A stretch of DNA of 64,000 bases. Origin: Sphagnum compactum (Eukaryota; Bryophyta; Sphagnopsida; Sphagnales). The position numbers and the translations under genes were made by a program. Location: NCBI GenBank assembly GCA_965153455.1, contig OZ234495.1, forward strand, positions 9,420,875 to 9,484,874, given 5' to 3'. Below, piece by piece: positions 36,190 to 45,198 of this stretch. A model generated the notes under the pieces. That model made no database searches and had not been told where the DNA came from. It was given only the letters and a program-made list of their open reading frames with translations. Each line of letters begins with the position of its first letter. Within the stretch, counting starts at the first letter, position 1.

Positions 36190-37485
36190 TTGCAACCTAA
36201 TTTACCTCCAAGACTTTGGCACAATCTAATAATCTGTGAACCTCATTCCAACTCTAGGATGGATAGTGGATGAATGGTTCTCTAATCCCAAAGTACATGG
36301 CATATTGCAAAATATAATACAAATGCTTACATGGCACCCATAACCCCCACTTGCCGAGGGACGCAAACATCATGGAAGAAAAATCCACGCAACTACAAGT
36401 TGAGTAATCACTAAGCAGTACTTCATATTGTTTACAATTTTCTAACGGTCCAGAAAAGAGGCGATAAATCCATCCATATTCCGGAGGAGGAATGTTTGAG
36501 GGAGTTAATAATATGGCTTCAAGAATTCGTCCAAGTTGTTTTCTTGTAAAATGGATAGTTTGAACATGCTGAAACAACAAATTTTCTTCCCATTCCTTGA
36601 TTTGGGCCAAACATCTGGATCCAATGGCTTATAAAGATGGATAGAAGTACCATCGTCAAAAAGATTTCAAAGGGCACATGTGAAAGGTTGGTTAATGAGT
36701 GCAAAAATGTTTGTCTCCAACCTGATTAACAAGGGAACATCTTGGCTTCTCCAAGAATTTGAAACCAGCCTCCTCTAATGCCACCACTTCAATTTGAATG
36801 AAATTTGTCCTTGCTTACACAAGCCATAAGGAAGGTAAGGCTAGCCTATCGAGTGCATATTTCTTGTTTGTCCCACCCACACAACACATAAGGTCATCAT
36901 GACAAAACCAAAACTTATGTAGCTCAATTAATCTAACACCTTTGGCTGTAGATTAATAACCAACATAACACAGGGTAAGAATACCATGATCTCTTAATTT
37001 TGAAATGATTTTGGCTTTGCTATAGTCTTTAATGTCTTTTTGCAAAGTCGAACAACAAGTGTTTGACTTCGGGGGGTAACATTCAATTCACCAAATGTCA
37101 TCTCCACATAAGCACTCAAGGACCTCCACACCATTGTGGGTGTTAACAGGATTAGGGCTGCTAGTCTCCCCCACATCCACTATTAACAACTAGTTGATTG
37201 GAGCCGTTGTATTGGCCACTTTTGGACGAGAGAAATTCACCTGATCATGTCAATGTGCATCTACTTCTGACCCAAATGGAAGGTCTACCTTGCATTTGAC
37301 TGATCTAAACACTTCCTCATCTTCTAAATGTGGTATTTTAACAAAAAGATTAAAGTTTGAAGTGTACTTGACAATTGTAGCAACAAGTGGAAGAACTTAC
37401 ATCCAACATGAAACCTCCCCATTGTCGCATACAAAAGTGCCAGAAGCTAAGCCAATTGTTGAGCTCGTGAATGGTGCCTTCATTT
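36190..37485 (-). pseudogene. MULE (Mutator-like) transposase relic, C-terminal half with SWIM zinc finger
   Basis: Read on the minus strand, the segment next to the insert gives LSFWHFCMRQWGGFM just after the junction. Downstream, 36,610-36,254 encodes IPPPEYGWIYRLFSG and a SWIM-type zinc-binding pattern: CSCVDF (C-x-C) followed about 25 residues later by PCKHLYYIL (C-x-H). SWIM fingers are typical C-terminal domains of plant MULE and FAR1-related transposases. The frame then hits a TAG after FIHYPS, but coding continues (SWNEVHRLLDCAKVLEV) to about 36,194, so TGG (Trp) has probably become TAG. The core half lies at 40,053-40,790, separated by a younger insertion. Confidence 0.7.
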
Positions 37486-38014
37486 CATTAGTAGAAATTG
37501 GCCAAAATGTAACCACTCTATTTGCAACTACATGTGATTATCAGTTATTTGCAACTACATTTGGACATTTTTGCAACTATTTCTTGTGTTGGTCATATTT
37601 GCGATTACACTACAATTAGTTTGCGACTATTTTGGTGTTCATCCTTCCATGTGAACAACATTTAATTTGGTTTTCATCCAAGAAGAATAATTTATGTCCC
37701 ATTAATTGCAAATGTGACCAATTTAGTTACAACTCTATGAATATACAAAGGTGTATCTTATGAATTCTAAGGAATATAATTGGGTGTATTAAAATTTATA
37801 AATGTATATTTTGAATGTATATTGAACAACCATATTACATGTGTATTCAAGTAATATTATTAGCATAAATGGCCTCAATATTATGGGTACACTAATTAAT
37901 GTATATTTTGAGTACATTAAAATTTTATGTTAAATATTTACTAAATATATTGTGCCCATATTACAAGTTTATCCAAACCATTTTATTATACTTTTAAAAC
38001 TTATTACAAATGAC

Positions 38015-38017
<3 letters not shown>

Positions 38018-38049
<32 letters not shown>
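38018..38049. repeat. (ATT)n microsatellite
   Basis: About ten ATT units, part of a 1.4-kb stretch where ATT/TTA motifs dominate. Confidence 0.85.
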
Positions 38050-38050
<1 letters not shown>

Positions 38051-39255
38051 ATATGTTTATATTAATTCATGTAATAAAAAACCAAATTCAATATTATTTT
38101 TCATTAAGTTTTTTTAATAGTAATATTTTATTACGTAATGATCATAATTATGATGATGATGATGATATTAGAATGAAAGGAAAAATAATTATATAATTAC
38201 TGAAATAATTACTAAAAGTCCAATATATTATTATATTATTATTAAAAAATTTCAAATGACTAATGTCCTTATTAAAATTGTTTCATTTATTAAAAAACAG
38301 TTAATTATAATAAATCATAATAGATCTAACAAGTGACATAAGAATACATATTAAAAATAATTAACCTAGGTTAGCTACAAATTACATTATCATTATTATT
38401 ATTATTATAAGTAATCAATTATGAAACATTATTATATTATAATAATTACCAAGAAATATTAATATATAGTTTTAAGTTTTTATATCTCAAATTTGTAATT
38501 ATTAGTTATTCAATCAATTACTGATATATAATTTTTATTTTCAGTTTTATTATTTTATAATAATTATTGTAGGAGTTAGAATGGGAATCTAATAAATTAA
38601 TATAGAAATGCAGAAATTATTTTTGAAGGAAAAATATACTTGTTAGAAATATAAAAGATTTATTTTAATAATTCATAAATAGCTATAATGAGTGAAGTAA
38701 TAATATGAATAATAAAAATAAAATAGTAAACATTGGCTACCAACTAGCTACAATAATAATTGAATTAATGTTATTATTATTATTATATATTTACATTTAT
38801 ATTTATTATGAACCATAAAAATCAAAATAATAATGGGAATAATTATAATAAAATAGTTAAGCTAGGCTAGGTTTTATTTATATTACTAAACTAAAAATTA
38901 GTACTCAATTTTAATAATCATTAATTATTGATTATTAATTACTGAATATTTCAGTTATTATATTAATTTATTTGGTTATGAAATAATAGTTAATTAGTTA
39001 TTAATAATTAGCTAATTATTTGAATATTAGCCAATTACTAATTAATGATTGGTTGATAAATCATTATAGTTCATATATAATTAGAATTAAATATTATTAT
39101 TGTCTATCTAGTTAACAAATTAAGTAATATCTAATAATAATTAATAATATAATTAATTTAGTAATCATAATATATTGATGATTATTATTATAAATAATTA
39201 GTTAGTTTCTAGTTTAGTTGTTAATTGATTGCCACTTACTTATTTAATTGTATAT

Positions 39256-39400
39256 TTTTGAAGATGAAAATGAAAGCCAAAACATATAGGATAAACTTTT
39301 TACTTGCAAGTCATTTGCGATTAAACATTTTTAGTTGCAAACAACTTGCAACTAAAAAGTTTATCCCATATGTTTTGGCTTTCATTCTCATCTTCAAAAG
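39256..39400. repeat. 145-bp hairpin: 56-bp inverted arms
   Basis: The left arm TTTTGAAGATGAAAATGAAA... and the right arm (reverse complement TTTTGAAGATGAGAATGAAA...) agree at all but about three positions over roughly 56 bp, around a loop of about 32 bp that contains TTTAGTTGCAAAC. It lies inside the CACTA-like element, and its inner arm ends share the TTGCAACT subterminal motif. Confidence 0.85.
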
Positions 39401-39515
39401 AGTATAAACAAGGTGTTTTGTCTTTACAGTTTCATATTTAAAAACATGGACATATGGGATTAGCCAATGAAAACGATTTAATCCAAAATAAAATATAAAT
39501 ATTCATGTACTTAAA

Positions 39516-39610
39516 CCTAACTACCTACCTACCTAAGTAGATGTAAACAAGTCCTATTTAAATATGTGTTTTGCTTAGATGGGTAAGTAGGTATATAGGT
39601 AGGTAGGTAC
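39516..39610. repeat. Inverted CCTA / TAGG tetranucleotide repeat
   Basis: CTACCTACCTACCTAAGTAG (39,521) faces GGTAAGTAGGTATATAGGTAGGTAGG (about 39,582), making a potential hairpin. Similar TAGG clusters recur at 53,945 and 58,500. Confidence 0.75.
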
Positions 39611-40052
39611 TTAGTTCAACCTACATACCTAAATATTGATTTAAATTGAATTCGGACAAATTCAATTAATATGCCAAGTGGCAAATTTCTATTGCACCAC
39701 GTGTCATAATCTAAACCATTCAAACATAAATATTAAATGTCTTAGATTCTTTCAAAATAATAATAAAATATTTTTAATTATTAAGAGTTGGGACACATGG
39801 CAACAAATAATTTGTTTGCATTGTTCACCAAAAAAGTTGCATCTTAGTTACAGGCGACAATACGTACATGACAAGTCAAAGAACAAAGGCGAATTTTGTT
39901 GATTTTTTTTTTCATTCAAAATTCGTTGTTGTTTGCAACTAATGTCAATGCGACTTGTCCAACGCGACTATTAAGATTTTAGTTGCAAATGTTGTTTGCA
40001 ACTAAAAATTAGTTGTAGGGACCAGTTGCAAAATGGCCATTTTCTACCAGTG

Positions 40053-40790
40053 TTTACAACTCCAAACGAGTACCACCAAGACTGAATGGTAGCATATTGA
40101 AGGTCAATTTCCTCCAAGGATGCGACTTTTTATATTCATAACAAAGGGCTTTGTGTCGATTATGGAACTCTAGTGTAATTAGGTACTTAGTGTGTATATC
40201 TAGAAACTGAATTTAATGGAAAAACACATCCGTTCTTTGTCAACCATCTTGATCGTAGGATCTTCAATCCCATAAACAATGTCAACAACATTCCAATTTG
40301 CTTGCGCATTATCCGCCATGAACCCCTTGAACATGAGCATACCCAACCTTTTCTTCTCAACAATTGCATTCAACTTCCTCCACGTAATGAATGCATTGAG
40401 CTTTTGTGTCCTCAGATTGCATGTCATAGACTGGAATCATCATGACCTTACAATAGATTGGGTCATAAATGTGACAAGCCATGATCGTCCATCCTTCAAC
40501 ATGTTTTACGTGATCGAACATCATCCGCGCATTTTGGAAATCATCATCCGGTAGAAGATGACAAATGTTCACAAAGTAAAATTTTTCACAAGAATGTAAT
40601 TTTCCATGTTTGGGTGGATGTAACCCTAAATACATTAGGTTTTCAGATAATTGAACGTCGTAGGTTTTGATATTCATCGCAGAAGTTGAAAAGATCCTCT
40701 TCTTCAACCAAGCAAGCTCTTTGCTATTGGAATTACAGCTCTGGCTGGAATGGCGATTGTCAATAACCATGCTAATGGCCTTCACAGCTT
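40053..40790 (-). pseudogene. MULE transposase relic, N-terminal/core half
   Basis: On the minus strand from 40,785: HVEGWTIMACHIYDPIYCKV and MIPVYDMQSEDTKAQ, then, after a frame shift near 40,390-40,430, ITWRKLNAIVEKK, GFMADNAQANWN (a conserved Asp-containing core block) and MVDKERMC. A second shift near 40,110-40,125 leads to SLEEIDLQYATIQSWW, which runs to the insertion junction. The order core, SWW-block, QWGG-block and SWIM fits one plant MULE protein family. The copy is dead through two shifts and at least one nonsense change. It lies just upstream of, and opposite in strand to, the HOP pseudogene. Confidence 0.7.
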
Positions 40791-41269
40791 GTGTGCATTG
40801 AAAATTTCTAGCATGTGCACATCGTTATTAGAGAATGCTTATGATTTGTAGTTTTCTTCAACATGTTTGTGATTGTATGGAGTCAGCTTGATATGCCTTT
40901 GAGTTCTTGTTTCTACTCCTTGCTATCCCTTTTAGTGTCTGGCGGTCAGTTGGATTCCAGTTCTGAATATTTTCGAATTGTGTATGGCTACTATTGGAGA
41001 TGTTGCTCGTTAGAAAACAACTAAACAGACATTTTTGGGTGATTCTTATGTGTTTCACTGCAACTTGGAGGTTTAGGGTTTCTTCAGGTTCCTTCCACAT
41101 TTGCCTTATCTGGTGTTTGCTACTACTATATTTTTTTCCCATGTGTTTTCTACATGAGATTCATTATTTAGGTGGCACATAATTGTTTGTAGGTCACAGA
41201 GCTTATCTCATTATTGACTAGTGAAGAATTTCCAATTTTCTTGTCTTTCAGGAGTTTTTAGAGTCAGCC

Positions 41270-43869
41270 ATGGCAGATGAAGCAAAGGCAAAGGGCAATG
41301 CAACATTCTCAGCAGGGAAGTTTGAAGAAGCAATAGGTTACTTTGTAGAAGCAATTGCACTTTCACCTGATAATCATGTCCTCTACTCCAATCACTCAGC
41401 TGCATATGCATCCCTCCATAAATATGAAGATGCACTCAAAGATGCCAAGAAGACAGTGGAGCTCAAAAGTAATTGGGCTAAAGGTTACAGCCATTTGGGT
41501 GCTGCATATGTTGGTCTAGGTCAGCTCGATGAAGCCATTGGTTCTTACAAGCAAGGTTTGCAGCATGAGCCTGCAAATGAAGCACTAAAGTCTGGTTTGG
41601 CTGATGTGGAAGTTTCAAAATCTAGGTCATGACCCCGTCCTCCTTCTAGTTCTTCTCCATTTGGTGACATGTTCAATACTCCTGATGTGTGGACCAAACT
41701 TCAAGCTGATCCATGGACACGATCATATCTCTAGCAGCCAAACTTTGTGGCCAAGCTACAGGAAGCACAGCCAGACCCAAGTAGTGTCACACGCCATATT
41801 AGTGACCCTCGTATGATGCAAGTGATTGGCCTACTTTTGGGGATCAATATACAACTGTAAACAGGGATCAAACACCAACTTTTGATAATGACAATTCAGA
41901 GCCATCAAAGACAAGCTCAAAAGTGGATTCTGAACCTGATCATGGTGCACCAGTGCATCCAAAGCCAGAACCAAAACCAATGGATATTCCTGATGAAGAA
42001 AAAGAGATAGGCTCGGAAAGCAGAAGCACTACAGGAAAAGGAGTACGGTGATGCTGTTTACAAGAAAAAGGAGTTTGAGTCTGCAGTGCAGCACTATAGC
42101 CGCGCAATAGAACTAGATGACGAGGATATTTCCTACATCACCAATCGGGCTGCAGTGTATTTGGAAATGGGAAAGGTACTGTTTCCTTCCACTTTGCAAC
42201 TTCCTGGAAATGGGTGCCTTGCTTTTGTATCTGTACTTGAAACTTGTTTCCTCCCTTTTCTTTTCAAATTAGGAGGTGGTCAGTGTTGGCTGACAGATTC
42301 GGTGGTTGTTGCTTGCATGAAGTATGAGGAGTCCATAGTGGACTGTGATAAAGCAGTAGAGAAGGGCAGATTACAGCATGCAGACTACAAAATGATTGTG
42401 AAGGCACTAACAAGGAAAGGCACTGCCTATACAAAAATGGCAAAGAATTCAAAGGACTATGAGCCTGCCATTGAGGCCTTCAAAAAAGCACTCACAGAGC
42501 ATCGTAATCCAGATACCTTAAAAAAATTGAATGATGATGAGCGAGCTAAGAAGGATCTAGAACATCAAGAGTATTATGATCCAGCAATTGCTAATGAAGA
42601 GAAAGAAAAAGGTGTGAACTCTCAATGCCATTCTGAAGTCAGACCTCCACATCAAGAGTTTGATTCTGTTGTGGATCAATGGACAATCAGTGAAACTGAA
42701 TTGTATGATGTGGAAATATTGCAGGAAGTGATTTCTTCAAGCAGGGACAGTATCCAGAAGCTGTGAAGTACTCAGACGCAATCAAAAGAAATCCTGCAGA
42801 TGCCAAGGCATTTTCTTTGCAACCAAACTCCTACTATCATGTTGGAGAGCTTTACTAATTGTTTGTTAATGCTTTTGTGCATCTTCTTTGCATCTGGTTC
42901 TATTGAATGATGGAATTTATATTATGCAGCTTTGTTGAGCAGGCATATAACAATAGGGTAGCATGTTACACAAAGCTGGGGGCTTTCCCAGAGGGTTTGA
43001 AGGATGTAAACAAATGCATTGAGTTGGATCCATCATTTGCAAAAGGGTATTCACGGAAGGGTACAATTCAGTTTTTCATGAAAGAGTATGATAAAGCTCT
43101 TGAAACCTACCAGGTTTGTTCCCTTCTTCATGCTTGGTGTGATACACAGCCATTAGCTCATCTTCTTAATAAATTGTTGGTAGTCAGGAAACAGGGAGCC
43201 TGCAAGCCGATGGCACTATGGTTGGTGTGTGCTGGGATTCTGATGCTTCGTACTCAAATTTCTTTGTTTGTGTACACTTGAATTAATGTATTGGCAACAT
43301 TGTTAATGTGCCTGACTAATTGTGGATTTTCTCCTTCAGACTGGTCCGACGTACAATGAGGGCAATCAAGAACTGATTGATGGAGTTCACATGTATGTTT
43401 ATGTGGTCTCTTGTTTTTTCATAGTTTTTCATTTATTTATGTTTGGTTTCTTTGTGGAATGTTTTTGGAGCAAGGGATGTGACTATGTGGAAGGTTTAAG
43501 AAATATGAGGGAGGGGGAGAAGGTAGAAATGGTTTGTTACACTGACTTACACGAGAATTGTTCGTGAGAAGATGTCCTGCTGATTGTATAGCAGTCTTCC
43601 TTGTCAAATTGTTGATATAACTGCTCCTATTTGTTGGGCTGTTGGTGATGGCTATGTTTTGCCTTGACTAATGATATTTTGAAAGGTCTCATAGTTATAA
43701 TTATGCAATGTGATTTGTGACTATTGTTAGAAGGTTTCAGGTGGTGTGTAGTTCTAAGCAAAGAAGGAACACACTACTAACTTGTGTTCTGTGGGCAGGT
43801 GTGTTGAGCAAATCAACAAGGTGAACAAAGGTGACATTAGTGCAGAGGACTTGAAGGAAAAACATTTCA
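41270..43869 (+). pseudogene. HOP/STI1 (Hsp70-Hsp90 organizing protein) pseudogene, unprocessed
   Basis: HOP/STI1 co-chaperones link Hsp70 and Hsp90 through TPR domains. The start MADEAKAKGNATFSAGKFEE and the TPR1 repeats are intact to ADVEVSKSRS, then TGA (41,630) replaces an expected Arg before PRPPSSSSPFGDMF. TAG (41,732) interrupts RSYL-QPNF, and frame shifts follow near 41,860 and 42,020. Later exons remain recognisable with splice sites: to 42,175; 42,323-42,611; 42,725-42,807; 42,943-43,113 (FMKEYDKALETYQ); 43,340-43,392; and 43,799-43,869 (CVEQINKVNKGDISAEDLKE). Introns are retained, so it arose by DNA duplication, not retroposition. One donor is GC (42,808). The last domain (DP2 and C-terminal tail) is missing, replaced by a tandem repeat. 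An acceptor just before the ATG suggests a 5' UTR intron. An active parent should exist elsewhere. Confidence 0.88.
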
Positions 43870-44290
43870 GTTTTCAGTATGCGAACATTTTAGTTTTTAG
43901 TTTTCAGACATTTTTCAGTATTCAGACATTTTAGTTTTCAGTTTTTAATATTTAGACATCTCATTTTTCAGAATTTCAAATTTCTTCCAGACATTTCACA
44001 AAGGGATTTCAAGTTTCAGTTTCAGTTTTCAACTTTCAGTATTCACACATCTAGATTTAGACATTTTAGTTTTCAAATTCTAGACGTTTCACATAGAGAT
44101 TTCAATTTTCAGTTTTCAGCTTTAAGTATTCACACATCTCAATTCAGACATTTTAGTTCTCAAAATTTTAGATTTCAAACATTTCACATACAAATTTCAA
44201 AAATCAGTTTTCAGCTTTTAGTATTCACACATTGGAATTCAAACATTTCAGTTTTCAAAATTTTAGATTCCAAACATTCTATATGCTGTA
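43863..44290 (+). repeat. TTTTCAG-rich tandem array, unit about 87-95 bp
   Basis: CAGTTTTCAG..TATTCACACAT recurs, with ATTCACACAT at 44,041, 44,128 and 44,223; each unit also carries AGACATTTTAGTTTTCAAA and ACATTTCACATA-like phrases. A more degenerate unit precedes these. It begins exactly where HOP coding homology stops, at CATTTCAG. Confidence 0.8.
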
Positions 44291-45028
44291 GTACCTTAGC
44301 AGGTTTGGCACATGTCTCCCAAACAATTAATTAATTTTGAATATCCAATTTCAAAAAATAAGATACTCCTAAAGATTACACGATGAGCTGCTTATTTGGG
44401 TGGGTTTGTGCCATAAGCCTCTCAAACTATCTCCACCCCATCCTGCCTTCCTCCCCTTCCCCTTTTCCATTTTTGGTACCACTAGAAAACCCTTGATGAA
44501 GTTGTGTGTACCTTTGTTGTTTTGTAATTTTTGAACCAACATAACAAAAGTTATCGAATTTTAAATGATTTTCATCTTTCAAAATCAATTCAAAATAAAA
44601 AAAATTAAAATTTCAAATTTAAGATTTTTGAAAAAATCATATATATTAGAAACTTTGAAGAGGTTTGTTTTAAAATCTCTTTGTATGCATGCAGTATCTC
44701 TTCATAGGTTGTAACACCTCTTTCGATACGATGCAAGAACATATAAGCAAAACTCATTCTTCTTCTTTTCATGATTAGCTATCATATTTTCGTAATAACT
44801 CTGATGTTAAGCTCATTTCGATGGGAATAATAGTAGGATGGATGACCTTACTTGGGCCGATGGCAAGGGGCCCACTAATTCACATTGCAATCCCTAAGAG
44901 TTGGGTAGGTCCCACTGAATTGGTGGGTGTGGTGGGTCCTTTGAAGGAGACTGAGCCCCAAACCCCCCAAGTCAGGCTAGAGGACATGGGAAGCAGAGAG
45001 TACCATTGAATACAAAGAGAATCACCAG
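44291..45028. other. Flank of the HOP pseudogene
   Basis: No gene seen. A 62-codon plus-strand frame at 44,821 has no domain. Likely decayed 3' flank and repeat DNA. Confidence 0.45.
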
Positions 45029-45198
45029 TTGTTCATCAATCAGTACTTGTGAAGTATCAGGCTTTAGGCATGTTGTCCAATGTCTACTACACAAAGTCAG
45101 ACGGTTCAGCTGTTAAGGATGTACCTACAAATGTCAGTCGGATGATTGTTTCTATGAAGCGTTCTGTGGGCATCAAACGTTCCCTTACTATTTCTGGT
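45029..45198 (+). CDS. Exon-like orphan segment, 56 codons, unknown protein
   Basis: A frame open over 56 codons runs from after an AG at 45,028 to a perfect GTAAGT donor at 45,199: HQSVLVKYQALGMLSNVYYT, then SDGSAVKDVPTNVSRMIVSM and KRSVGIKRSLTISG. Composition and splice-site placement look like a real internal exon, but no matching exons were found up- or downstream and the acceptor lacks a strong pyrimidine tract. It could be a captured or orphan exon of a gene I cannot name. Confidence 0.3.

Larger units (their letters stand above)
37486..40052. mobile_element. CACTA-like non-autonomous transposon inserted in the MULE (about 2.57 kb)
   Basis: The ends are inverted relatives: the left begins CATTAGTAGAAATTGGCC and the right, read inward, begins CACTGGTAGAAAATGGCC; about 23 of the outer 33 positions match. 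TTT flanks both sides (37,483-37,485 and 40,053-40,055), the 3-bp target duplication expected of CACTA elements. Subterminal repeats TTTGCAACTA and TTGCGACTA recur in both orientations near each end. The interior has no transposase frame and is extremely AT-rich (about 37,790-39,240, many TTA/ATT runs), with a long hairpin at 39,256-39,400. Removing the insert rejoins an open MULE frame. The terminal CACTG/CATTA differs slightly from CACTA, so the superfamily is inferred. Confidence 0.7.

Noticed and set aside
37290-37619. 109-codon plus-strand frame
   Set aside because: It crosses the left end of the CACTA-like insert at 37,486 and is antisense to the MULE relic, so it cannot be an original gene.
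41270-43281. Intact HOP protein from this locus
   Set aside because: Two nonsense codons, frame shifts and loss of the last domain cannot be avoided by plausible splicing; treated as a pseudogene.
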